Source of the DNA: Astropecten irregularis | Taxonomy: Eukaryota; Echinodermata; Asteroidea; Paxillosida; Astropectinidae | NCBI GenBank assembly: GCA_963971285.1 | Contig: OZ020246.1 | Location: 19,389,217-19,453,216, forward strand | DNA: 64,000 bases | Direction of reading: 5' to 3' | In this document: piece after piece, positions 1-11,455 of the stretch | Layout: each line of letters begins with the position of its first letter | Numbering within the stretch: position 1 is the first letter of the stretch | Notes under the pieces: generated by a model | Told to the model about the DNA's origin: nothing | What the model saw: only the letters and a program-made list of their open reading frames with translations | Database searches by the model: none | Made by a program: the position numbers and the translations under genes

Positions 1-62
1 ATTTTTGCCCATGAATCTGCATTTCTTTGACAAAAACCAGAGTATGATACATGAATTACCTT
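1..62. repeat. End of a TTAA-type dispersed element
   Basis: The first 60 bases resemble one end of the elements at 2872-3198, 3969-4329 and 9310-9836 (tgcatttctttgac followed by agtatgata). Only part is in the window. Confidence 0.5.
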
Positions 63-471
63 AAGGAAATAAACACCAAATTTTGTAAATTAACTCACCT
101 AAATATGTTGGTGGTGGTGTCCTCTTGAATATGGCAAGGATATGTTTGTGGAAAGAGGGCAGGGCTTACATTATTGAGGGTAATTAAATGGGGTAAAACA
201 GTAACAAAGATGTGACATTTCACTGACGAAACGCTTAGCAGTTGACTGCTGAATAGTCTGGTTTGATACCTAAGTTGCTTTAGTTTTGTCTGATACCTTT
301 GCAGAGGGCATGAAACCACTCGCATACTGAGTGTTCTTGGGATCACTTTGAAACATGCAAAATCAGAACAATATTACTAGGCCTAGGGATCACCCAAACA
401 GGAGGTGGCTTTCTAAAATGATATCGATTTCATGAATAATGATTCTAAAACTCATTTGACATTCTGTGTAG

Positions 472-3400
472 GTTCGTCGAGTCCCAAGGAAATCCCGCTG
501 TGGATCCAGTGCTGCTCTGGCTGAATGGAGGACCTTCCTGTAGTTCCGTCAGTGGCTACCTCACAGAGCTTGGACCATACTTGGTAAAAATCTGACCCAC
601 CTTTGACCCTTTGCTTCCCTCTTGCTCCACTTGGATGCTTTTCACATGGATGGAGTTGCTAACATCTTGGCTCTTTTGTCCTGTTCACATGGGGCTCAGC
701 AGCAAATTATAATTCCTTGATGTGTGCCTCTTCAATGAACTTCCTCAATTCATTGTCCCTCTTGGATTCCCCTACCATCTGTTGCCCTTCCTCCTCCCTC
801 CCAAATTTTCCCACGACCTTTCAGAAGGCAGCTAAGCATCCGATCTGAACTGTTTTTAACTTGAAGGATGGTCGAGGAAGAAGAAAAATGTCAGTTCTTG
901 TCAATGCTTGGTTTAGGCTCTAGCTCGGTTTTCAAGTCAGGCCAAGAGTGCTTTGGGCGCTGAAATGGGGCTTGGCACTTGAGGCAATAATGAAGCAACT
1001 TGCCTGTGTGAATCTTGATTCGATATGTGATTTTAAGAAGTGTAAGTTGTTAGGGAGGGCTGTTCAGACATACGGCCAACTTTGAGCCAGTCAACATGGT
1101 CAAGGAAAAAAGTTTGTGCCTGTGGTAATCAGGACTGAAAAACAATTACCATGATATTCATGATACCGAATTGCAGACTTTGGGCTGTTTAAGACTAAGG
1201 CCAGAATGGCTATGACTAGCTGTTGCTACGTGCGTCTCCAAGTGAGGCCTACATTATGCTTAAGTGCAGACAGATGTGCTGATGCCCTTAGCAATGGCTG
1301 CTGCCAAAGTTGTATAAACTGCTATTAAATTTGGATCCAGCATTCTTTACCTCCACCATTTCCTCCATTCTCATAAAAAATGGCCATAACTCCTTCCATC
1401 CCAGAGCCACAAACCTCGTATCCATTTCCCCTAAAAAATATTGACTAGTCAACTTTTGCAGTTCAGTTGAAGCAGGTTGTTCAAAACAGCAAACAGGATG
1501 CCCGGGAGATGTCCAGAAATCCCTGCTTGCAAAAACCTTACCTCTTCGACCCTCTCACCTCCTTATCATTTGAAAGTCACATCCAGTATCATCTCAAAGA
1601 ATCTTTCATGTAGATACACCTCCCATCACTTATCAAAATCCTGAAAAAAATAAAATCCCGCAAAATCAAGCTGCGCAGCATTCATTCTGGTTTTTGTACG
1701 GTACACAAAAGACACTCTGACAGAACACAGCCACACTTGTTTGTTTCACATTCTTCCGATGTGATGTCCGTTTCAATTCACAGGTTAACGAAGACGGGAA
1801 GACGCTCTCCGCTAATGAATACAGTTGGACAAAAGTGGCCAGTGTCATCTTCCTGGAATCGCCCGCAGGCGTCGGATACTCCTACGCAGCGAGTCCAGAT
1901 TACACCACCGACGACGATAAGGTTAAAAATTATTCCCTCTTCAGATTTGGAGTTGTTTGAGTTTTTTGTGTCTTTCTCCGAGAAAGGTTGCTATAGTTAC
2001 AAAGCCATTGACTCACTTATTATTCGGGGGAAGAAAAAACAACAAAGTTATTTGAAGGCACACATCAATAACAATGATAAAAGATTCAACTTCTATTAGA
2101 AGATGGATTGATTTTCTGACTTTTTGATAAACTGGTAAGATAGCAATTTAATATATGTGTATTGATTTCAAAGGTAAACAATGCAGTCCAAATTTAAATG
2201 TGAAAAACCTCCCATTGTCAGCTGAATAGGCAGTCATTACTGTACTGTTAGTATTTTTTCCCCTTCCCCTGAAAAACCTCTAACAATTGAGATAAAAACA
2301 ATTCACAGTAGTCGCTTTGGTTGCCCAGGTGACAATCCTCAATTTTTCAAGTGTTTGTTGTTTGTCTATTCCATAGATGACTATTTTATTATTCGGTGAT
2401 AGTCAACGATTTTAGTCAATGAAATTTAGTCAATGAAAGGTGAAAATAGAAAAATTGATTGGAGTGGCATTTGAACCTGCGACCCCGGAATACTGTACTG
2501 GTGCTCTACCAACTGAGCTATCCAGCCCTGTGATGGCAGTGTCCCAAATTGTCAATTATCTTTGTTTGAATGTAAAATTTAAGTCATTTAAAAGTGAACA
2601 AAGAAAAAATGACTGGAGCGGGATTCGAATCAGCTACTTCCAGAATACTGTACCGGCGCTCTTACCTACTGAGCTATCCAGTCCTATGTTGGTGGCCGTG
2701 TCCCAAAAGTTCAATTATCTTTGTTCGTTTGGCAGTCAGAAGCCATGAAACTACTCACATACTGCTGGTTTGAATCCTGCTCCAGTCAATTTTCCTTTGT
2801 TCACTTTGATGATTTGAAAAATTTCAGATTAGGAATCATAAAATTGTTCATTATGTGTTAAAGGTAGTATCATACTTTGGTAAGGAACCAAAACAGAAAT
2901 GTTCACAGATTTACGTATAGCTTACAGGGTATGAAGATGGTGGTGGTAGAAACATACCGTTAAAATGTTTCCGCCTGAAATGGTGTATTTATCCAGAAAT
3001 GTGTTAAACAATGACCGAAAATCTTTCTGATCTTTTAAAAGATCAAAAATAAAAGAGAAAAGACTTAAGAAATACTGTGGCCTTTTTTCACTGTTTTCTC
3101 AAAAAAGTGGGCATTGTATGGGACTGACATTTTCACAGATGACTGTTACATGAATCTGTATTTCTTTGATAAAAACCAATGTATGATTGATACTACCTTT
3201 AGTGCAAACCTTGATCTTATGACCAATTTACCCTGCAAATTTTTATATCTACTCTACTATTGCTTTATCCCAACAATTTTGATACAAACTCTTCTGAACC
3301 TATAGTAAAGAGTTGATTATGTGTTCTTATTTTTTCTTCATCATTTTTCTTTCGTCAGACTGCAGAGAACAATCTCCTGGCCCTCGTCAATTTCTTCAAG

Positions 3401-6400
3401 AAGTTTCCGACATTTGTCAAGAATGATTTCTTCATATCCGGCGAGAGCTACGCTGGTATTTACATCCCCACGCTAGCCGTCAGACTGATAGAGAGCAAAA
3501 CCAACATTAACTTCAAGGTAAAGAGATTCGGGATAAAGTCCCCACAAAGTATAGATGCTGAGGGCTGGATTTCACGAAGCGTTGAGATCAGTCCTAAGAT
3601 GAGTTTTGGAATGATTTTTTATTGCAATATCTTGCTTTCTGTTACAATTCAGACCGATTTGTGTTTGGTTGAATGATTTATTTATCACTACTTATATATT
3701 TATGGTCACGAAACCAAGGATTCCTCCAAAGCACCCTAGGCACTGTAGCTCGAAAGCCTGTTGAAACCTCTTATGCATAGAGTTAGGAGGGCCTAACGTT
3801 TTTGATCCTAGCAGGATCTTTTCTCTTATTTAGCCTTTGAGAAAGATCCTGCTAGGATTGAAATGTCAAGCACTCCAAACTCAAAGCATTACATAAACAG
3901 GTAGATATTTCAGGTCACTATTTGGAGATTGATGAGCAGTTTGCAGCATTTTTGTTTACATGTATTAAAGGTAATATCATACTTTGGTTTTTGTCAAAGA
4001 AATTACAGATCCATGTGCACAAATATCAAGGAAAATACAGTAACAGTCATCTGGGAAAATTTCAGTCCCATACGGTGCCCACTTTTTAAGAAAACAGTGA
4101 AAAGCGATCGCAGTATTTCTTTAAAAGCCTTTTCTCTTTTATTTTTGATCTTTAAAAGATCAAAAATAATGTTGGTCACTGTTTTTACTCTTTTCTGGAT
4201 AAATACAGCATTTCAGGCAGAAAATTTTTAATGGTATGTTTCTACCATCACCATCTTTATACCCTGTAAGTTATAGGTAAATCTGTGTAAATGTCTGTTT
4301 CGGTAAGCTACCAAAGTATGATACTACCTTTAAAGCATTTTATGGAAAAGTGATGAGAAGAAGATTTTAAAGGTGGACAGAAAACTCCAGCTAATTTAAA
4401 ACTCAAAGATTTAGAAAGGAGCTGAATATGCTGAATACTCCATCCACTTGTGGACCGAGCTGGACTCTAACCTGGGCCACAAGAGCTGAAAGGCAAGGAG
4501 AGAACCCCCCACCAGCCTAACTGCTTCATGAAATCTTCCCTTTGCCCGTTTGTTTTTGTATCAACAAATAGCTATTCAGTCGTATTTGGTCGTTCAATTG
4601 CAGGGTTTTGCCATTGGGAATGGTGCATTGGACTTTGCCCTGATCGTCAACACAAAATATGACTACGCCTACAGCCACGGCATCATAGGAGAGAGGTAAG
4701 GAATATAGTCAGTGCATCAACGGATGCTGAGGTCAAAGGTTAATGACTTAACATGAATATTCATAACCCGTATGCGCCCTCTTTATGCGCACACCGCATA
4801 GACATAAATGCATTCAGTTGTATACAGTAATCCGAGCACACGGTTTTGAATGGCGCCCTCTTTTGATTGGGGAAATAAAATGCGGTGGTGTCAGTAGGCC
4901 TATATTATTTAGTTCACTGCCAAATCATCTTTTATTGAAATCTGGGAAGCTGGAAAGCTAATCATGAGCAAAAGACCTGTGGGGAAATCTGGGAGATATT
5001 GTCCATGCCGAATATTCTTCTAACATCGTGTTCCTTTCAGGAATAAATTGCGCGCCTCCAGCGACCTCCAAAACACCGTACCGCTGGTTTGAATCCCGCT
5101 CAGCCAATTTTTTCTTTGTCCACTTTTCAATGACTTAAAATTAATTCAGTCAGTTTCCCTTGTGGTTATTTGATGATTATATTCTATTTTTTCAATTTCT
5201 TTTCAATTTTGCAGCATTTGGAAGAGATTACAGGTCAACTGTTGCAGTGGAGGATCATGTCAGTACATCAAGAGCACCAATCCGGAGTGCAAGATTGCCG
5301 TAAGTCATGCCAAAGAACGTCCTGAGATTCATAACTGGGATATGAGAATGATCGCACTGATGAACGAGGGATGATTGAGATGTTCTAAGGCTGTTTCATA
5401 CTCGCTGTGTTTGCACACGCGCATCACGCAATGCGAATTGAATATTGCATTCAATGTTCATACTCTGCCATTTTTCAAGTCTCTGCTGCGTGTGCGCATC
5501 CAACAGATGTTAAAATATTTTTCATTTGTACAAATGCTGCTCAAATTGGCGCGCACAAACTTTTCTCCATTTTCAAATGCTGCACACAAAGTCGTGCACT
5601 TTCGGTACGTTGTGAGCATTCTTACCCACAGGGCAGACACTTCAAAATAGACCACCGCGCTATAAGTTTACGCAGCAAGTATGAAACAGGCCTGAGTCAG
5701 ACTTAATGTGGCCTTCTAAAGAGAAGCAGACAGTTGGGTGGCATAGCTGGTGGGGGTTTATAATTAGACACGATCTTCATTTCTATAAATTACTTTCTAA
5801 CTCTAGTTTGCTATTTAACCTTCGTGTTGTTGTTTTTCCGCCATTTTGTTTGTAGCAACAAGAAGCTAATCATTTTATAACCAGTGCTGGTGTCAATCCC
5901 TATGATGTGACTGGCGATTGCAGTGGGAGTTACTCCAGACAATGGAACAGCTTCACCATGCTGAGTATTCTGGGCTTGGGGGCGTCACCGGTATGTGAAT
6001 GACCATTACGAGCTTTTGATGACGCTCTATCTGTACCATCCTTATACCAGTTTACCACATACAAAAAAATGAGTACACATCCACATAGCCCCTTTCAGTA
6101 CCATATATTTTACACACATGGCCTCCATATCCCACATACTATGAGTACACATCCACATACATGTAGCCCTGGCCTCCATATCCCACATACTATGAGAACA
6201 TATCCACATAGCCCCTTTCAGTACCATATACTTAACACACAGTTGGCCTCCATATCCCACATACTATGAGTACACATCCACATAGCCCCTTTCAGTACCA
6301 TATACTTTATTCACCGATCATCCCTCTTTGTTGGTGGAGGAGTTTGTGTTTTGTCCATGTAGCCTCAGCAAACTCATACTTGACCCAATATCGTAATTTA

Positions 6401-8080
6401 ACAGATTTTATCGTAATGGTCCAAGTTGGCTGAAGTTTTTTCCAGGCCACCTTATAGATCGTGAATTTACATTGTCTTGATGTTACCCCATCCTCCCTGT
6501 TTATTAACCCTTTAAGTGATGTCTTTCTTGATATTCTATAACTTGTTGCAGAGAAACGTGTCTAGATCGAGACTTGGCAGCACTTTCCTGCCGTGTGTGG
6601 ATACAACTAGAGCCAACGCTTACATGAACATACCGGAAGTGCGGGCAGCTTTACACATTCCAAGCACTCTGAATCAGAAGTGGATCACTTGCAAGTAAGC
6701 TGCATTTTCTGTGATTTGGTAACTTTTTTCAAGGTCAAATTTGCTATCTAGCAGCTATTGAGCTGCTGGAAACTGCTCATCAACCAAAATATTGATCCGA
6801 TTTGATCGTAACCTGAAATATACAGTGCTTAGAGTTAGGGGGGCCTGATGTTTCGATCCTTGCAGGAGCCTTTTTTAGCCATTCAGAACGATCCTGCGAA
6901 GGCTGAAACATCAGGCACTCCTAACTCTAAGCATTATTTGTGTTTGTTTATACTTTGTGTGGAACAGCGAAGCACAAGAAAATTTGAATCATAACTTAAA
7001 ATCTAAAGAGGATAAGGGTTGCAATAACACCATGTGCACACTTGTTAGTGTATGTGATTTGGAGGGTTTACTCGACGTTTCCAGCAGTGTGCTCTGTTCA
7101 TCTTCAGGAGAAGAAAGAAAAAGCAAACAAACTGAATCTTGAGTAGATGGCGTTAGCACAAATCTTATTCTATCTAGCATTCCCACCATTCATAGTCTCA
7201 CATGACATAAATCACAAGGGAATCTGACCAGGTTAATATAGGGGTCATTTAGAGGTGAACATAGAAACTTTATTGAGGTTGGATTCGAATCTGGGGCATG
7301 TGGAATACCATTCTGGTGCTTTACCAAGTTAGTTGGCCTTCCCTATATGTTGGCAATACGTGATTGGGTTCATGACTTATGAAAAACTGAAATGATACAA
7401 GGTAATTGACAATTTGGGATGCCACCAATGTACGTCTGGATAGTTCAGTTGGCAGAGTGCCAGTATATGGTATTCAGGAATTTGCGGGTTCGAATCCCAT
7501 CTCAGTAATTTGTTTTTGTTTTGTTCACCTTTGAATCACAAGAAAGTTGGTAAGTCCAAAAAAAGTTTCACTTATTAAAAAAAAGTCGGGCTGTGGTTGA
7601 AATGTTATGATATGTTTTACACTTGACTTCTGCCAAGATGTGTTTCGCTTGGTATTAGAATCACTGACATGAAATTGTACACAGTATCAAGGAGAATAAT
7701 TTATAAAGATGCATTTATGAGCTGTTGTTACTCTAAACTCTTGCAGTGCACCTCTAGCAGCCAACTACACCAACAAGTATACCTCCATGACCAAACAGTT
7801 CCACGCCCTCCTGCCCAAGTACCGAGCACTGATATACGCTGGTGACGCTGGCGACGTCTGCAATTTTCTGAGTAACCAGAAGTTTGCGGCCTCGCTGGGC
7901 CAGCCCGAGCTGTCCAGTCGCAGACCCTGGACGTACGACGGCCAGGTGGCCGGCTTTGTGAAGGAGTACAAACAGCTCACGTTTATGACTGTCAAGGATT
8001 CGGGCCACATGGTACCCACCAACACGCCCGGCCCCGCCCTGCAGATGATTGCAAATTTCTTAAAAGGGAAACCTCAGTAA
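472..8080 (+). CDS. CTSA: Lysosomal serine carboxypeptidase, cathepsin A family (copy 1, 5' partial)
   Basis: Cathepsin A removes C-terminal residues from peptides in the lysosome; in vertebrates it also stabilises beta-galactosidase and neuraminidase 1 (family knowledge). Visible coding exons are 472-583, 1784-1921, 3359-3517, 4604-4695, 5215-5299, 5856-5990, 6552-6694 and 7747-8080. All have AG/GT borders and the frame is continuous through every junction to TAA at 8078-8080. The first exon starts mid-codon at FVESQ, so the exon with start codon and signal peptide lies left of the window. Catalytic residues: Ser in GESYAG (codon 3446-3448), Asp in AGDAGD (7844-7846), His in SGHMVP (8006-8008). 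The substrate-binding loop reads NGGPSCSS where the family and copy 2 have NGGPGCSS. Exon sizes nearly match those of copy 2. A foldback element starts 13 bp past the stop codon. Confidence 0.93.
2430..2810 (-). repeat. tRNA-derived SINE copies, two side by side
   Basis: Two similar minus-strand blocks carry tRNA-like internal promoter sequence: ggttcgaatcc-type box B near 2475 and 2625, and taccaactgagct-type box A near 2510 and 2665. Each is followed by a shared tail (tgtcccaaa and caattatctttgttc). A further half copy in the other direction lies at about 2760-2808. Related copies sit near 5083, 7282, 7433, 8712, 28665, 36165 and 39575. They sit in a cathepsin A intron and are not functional tRNA genes. 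Confidence 0.65.
2872..3198. mobile_element. MITE with TTAA-type ends, copy 1
   Basis: Ends are inverted copies of aggtagtatcatactttggt. TTAA lies left and TTAG right. It lies in the cathepsin A copy 1 intron, inverted relative to the copy at 3969-4329. It has no coding capacity. Confidence 0.65.
3969..4329. mobile_element. MITE with TTAA target duplication, copy 2
   Basis: Terminal inverted repeats of about 20 bp (aggtaatatcatactttggt and its complement at the right) are flanked on both sides by TTAA (3965-3968 and 4330-4333). TTAA duplication is the mark of piggyBac-type insertion (established knowledge). It has no transposase. Confidence 0.7.
6070..6310. repeat. Tandem repeat in cathepsin A copy 1 intron
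   Basis: Imperfect units built from cctccatatcccacatacta and gtacacatccacatagcccc recur three to four times. No function is apparent. Confidence 0.7.
6767..6934. repeat. Dispersed foldback repeat (gatcctgctaggatc family)
   Basis: Arms at 6827 and 6933 are inverted copies (gcttagagttaggggggcct versus its complement) around a gatccttgcagga core. Degenerate or half copies occur near 3770, 12285, 19970, 28475, 30185, 31145, 32445, 36240 and 47435, usually with the tail ggtcattattttggctgatg. They are probably old MITEs. Confidence 0.55.
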
Positions 8081-8092
8081 ACAAATAATTAA

Positions 8093-8305
8093 GGCCTTTT
8101 CACACGACGCTAAAAAACTCTCAACCATTGAGAAATGATCTCAATTGGTTGCGAAATCTTACAAAAGTGTCATCGTGTGAAAGGACACCAATGCTTGAGA
8201 GTGTCCCACGTCCCTGGTGAATCCTTGAGAGATTTTGACCGAGGTCCAGACCCATGAGAGAATTTCTCAATGGTTGAGAGTTTTTTAGTGTCATGTGAAA
8301 AGGCC
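8093..8305. mobile_element. MITE with ggccttttcaca ends
   Basis: The 213-bp element has inverted ends of about 40 bp (ggccttttcacacgacgcta at left, complement at right) around aactctcaaccattgaga. It starts 13 bp after the cathepsin A copy 1 stop codon, so it is probably in the 3' UTR. A relative lies at 36316-36648. Confidence 0.75.
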
Positions 8306-8402
8306 TCTCGACGAAAAGGAACTGTAATGACTAGAAACAGAGTACATTTGAGATGTATTTTATATCAGATTCAAGTTAGAATATATCAATTATTACCTTT
8401 CT

Positions 8403-8611
8403 CATAGCTCAGCTAAATTTCGTGAATCCGTTTTAAAATTACGGGGATCAAAATGGAAGATTTTGGCTGTATTTCGGAAGTAGATTCTCTGGTTTGAAAA
8501 GGAAAACATAGCTTCAGCTTCAATGAAAAATCACAACCTATATTTTCAGCATATGGATGACAGAGACAAAGCCGGAGCCTGAGCCTGAGCTGCGCTTTGA
8601 GAAAGGCCCCA
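8403..8611. mobile_element. Foldback element with gagcctgagcc end
   Basis: It is a copy of the 11195-11455 family with the left end degraded: same core (agtagattctctggtttga, agcttcagcttcaatg) and the same GC-rich right end. Other copies lie at 48010-48140 and 54475-54715. Confidence 0.55.
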
Positions 8612-8699
8612 GTAGACTGACAACACCTCCCTTGTTGTGTAGTGTAAAAATAACTTCTATTCAGATATCTATTTTTCTATGGATTTCCTTGAAATGTTA

Positions 8700-8820
8700 A
8701 AAAAGAAAAATTGACTGGAGCAGGGTTTGAACCTGCAACCCCTGGAATACAATACCAGCTCTCTAATAACTAAGGTTATTTCCATCCCTGTGTTGGCAGT
8801 GTCCCACATAGTCAATTATT
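8700..8820 (-). repeat. tRNA-derived SINE fragment
   Basis: A block with gggtttgaacctgcaacccc and the shared tail (gtgtcccac, gtcaattatt) matches the 2430-2810 family. It is degenerate. Confidence 0.5.
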
Positions 8821-9309
8821 GTGTTTTTTTTCACATTTTGTGTATAATGATATGATGGTAGAATACTTTTGCATAACTTTATTATCATCAGGTGTAATGT
8901 GTGTGCATTTTCATTGCTATTTCATGGTAATGTTGTGTGAATTGTACAGTCAATTCTTATATATGCATTTTATACCAATTTTGTACTTTTTTGTAATGAA
9001 ATAACCACCACTGAGCTTTCTTTGTTTGATGCTTCATATAGTCACTCAGGTTACAATAATTCAACATTCAATTGATTGACTGATCGATGGGGCTTCATTT
9101 CTTGCTTTAATATGTTTTTCTTGAATTCGGAACTCATGGGTAGAGGAGAGAGTCTAAAAGACTATCTGCCCAAAATACTGAATATTTCTTTTCTGGCTGA
9201 ATCGTTGGTTCTGTTATTTAAACATAGAACTGTTAGGCACTCCGGACATCCCAGTTGAAGTTCATTCATTCTAGTTGATGAGCTGGGACCAGAGGCCCTG
9301 AGCTGCACA

Positions 9310-9836
9310 CAGAAACAGAAATCTTCACAGATTAACCTTTAACTTACAGGGTATAAAGATGGAGATGGTAGAAACATACCATCTGACCATTTAAAATTTC
9401 TCTGCATGAAATGCTGTATTTATCCAGAAAAGAGTCAAACCAATGACCAAAAACAATTTGGTCAAAAATAACGGTGAACAATTTTTTTTTCTCAATATTG
9501 TGGGCGTTTTTCACTGTTTCTCAAAAAGTGGGCACCATGTGGGACTGAAAATTTCCCAGATGACTGTTTCATTTCATTTAATTTCATATCATTTATTATG
9601 ATATGAAAACGGCAGTTTTCTCAGGTAAACGGCAGTATAGACAACATACAGGGTAGTATTATATTCAAGACTTAAACAGCAACAAACTGAAAAGACCCCT
9701 GAGGATTGCCTAAAAGCGATTGGAATCACTGTCAAGAGGCTCTCCTATTACTGCTACTGTATATTCCTTGATATTTTTGCCCATGAATCTGCATTTCTTT
9801 GACAAAAAAAAACAATGTAGGATATTACCTTTAAGC
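9310..9836. mobile_element. TTAA-type MITE interrupted by a nested retroposon tail
   Basis: The outer parts match the 3969-4329 family (cttacagggtataaagatgg at left, catgaatctgcatttctttg at right). Between about 9572 and 9765 an unrelated block reads, on the minus strand, as a retroposon tail with aggcaatcctcagg and an ATGAAAT-rich end. A related block lies at about 41190-41370. Confidence 0.55.
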
Positions 9837-11194
9837 GTGAATATTTGCTCATCAGCATGACATCAGTGATTGGAGCAGGATTACCATGTGAAATTTTCAT
9901 GTGACATTCGTTGTTTTTGACTCATATTGTGCAATTGTTGGGTGAGTATCTCTAACCGTTATACGTGGGCCTGGCTGGCTTCTTGATTTGATTTAGCAAG
10001 TTTCTTTTTCGTGCTTAAGCAGCTCTACGAGTTTGGCCCAAGTTTCATGGCTCTGCTTAAAGATTAATTCCACTCTAACAATTACTTTCCTGTGCTTGTA
10101 CATTGAGAGTAGAAATCCTACATTTATCTCGTATTTTAAGCGCAAAATCCATACTTATGCAAAGTACACATTATGTGCAAGCTTCAATTTCCTGCTAACC
10201 ATTGAAACGGATATATTTACAGTAAGCAAAATTGTCTACTATACTAAGCAGCCATTCCTGCTTTTGGTAAAAAGTATTACATGTATTATGTAGAATTTTT
10301 AAGCAATATTTTTGTATTGGTGAACATGGTGAAGGGCAGTGTGTAATAAATATAGTCTTTATATGATAGTTGCAGAAAAGCATCACGTATGCAAAATAAC
10401 GTCTGTATTATTTCATGCCTTTTTGTAGTAATAATTTAGAAGGGAAACATTAACAGTCATCTTGGAAATCCAATTACAAAATGTATTCATGGGTGTAAAA
10501 TGTTGTTGCTATGGTATTTACTAATGCACTAGCAAGAGGGCGCTGTTTATCATGTCGACCAGAAGACATGAAAGAAAATGACTGTGCACAAAAGAATTTG
10601 CAATCTACAAACATGACAAAATAGGAACTCAAATTGAGACATACATAGATTGTCTCTATCTGAATTTGCCTGGAACATTCACTTTTTTCAGAAGAACTGT
10701 CTGCAGTTGAGAACAACTTGACAATTCTGAAACTTTTGTGCACAACACCATATGATACTCTATGTTTCCAATTTGTGACATCACCGTTGTGTCATTGCAT
10801 AATTATTTGCTCAATATAAGCACAACAAAGGGTCGTTGTTTCTACTCCTATATCAGTTATATGAGGCTAAACTGATGGCATTATGGCGAACCAACTTGGC
10901 CTATGGATTTAAGTCATGGCATTTTATCACTTCCGTCATACTACAGTTCATCTTAAAACTTTCCAAAATCACTGAGAACTGATTTCCTAAAACACTACAA
11001 GACTCAATCTGAAATATGATGAATGAATCTTAATTACATGACCGAAGTGTGATACATGTATGACACAATGCAAATAACCATTGTGATACTGACAACTCCA
11101 TTAATTTTAGCTAGTATTCTAGTCTGTTAAACCCTAAATATGGTCAACTTGGAATCATGCCTATTTACATGTAAGACTTGGCAAAACGGAGGCT
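9837..11194. other. Intergenic DNA without recognised genes
   Basis: AT-rich spacer between the convergent carboxypeptidase genes. Short open frames here show no family features. A degraded foldback element may span about 10915-11110. Confidence 0.5.
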
Positions 11195-11455
11195 CAGGGC
11201 CTTTTCCAAACCTTGCCTTCGGCTCAGGCTCAGGCTCCGGCTTCAGCTCCATTTCGTGAATCCATTCTAAAATAACGGGTATCAAAATTGAGGCTTTTGG
11301 CTGCAGTTTGGAAGTAGATTCTCTGGTTTGAGAAAGAAAACAGAGCTTCAGCTTCAATGAAAAACCACAACTTATTGTTTCAGTATAGACTACAGAGACG
11401 AAGCCGGAGCCTGAGCCGGAGCCTGAGCCGGAGCCGAGGTTTGGAAAAGGCCCTC
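11195..11455. mobile_element. MITE with GC-rich inverted ends
   Basis: Inverted ends begin agggccttttccaaacct and continue into a run of ggctc units; the right end is the complement. The runs create a spurious Pro-Glu repeat frame on the minus strand and a Ser-Arg repeat frame on the plus strand. It is the best preserved of at least four copies. Confidence 0.7.

Noticed and set aside
7433-7510. tRNA-like sequence with ggttcgaatccc box B.
   Set aside because: The acceptor stem does not pair and the same flanks recur in other SINE copies, so it is a retroposon and not a tRNA gene.
11127-11357. Minus-strand frame encoding a Pro-Glu repeat.
   Set aside because: It is produced by the GC-rich inverted ends of a MITE and has no gene context.
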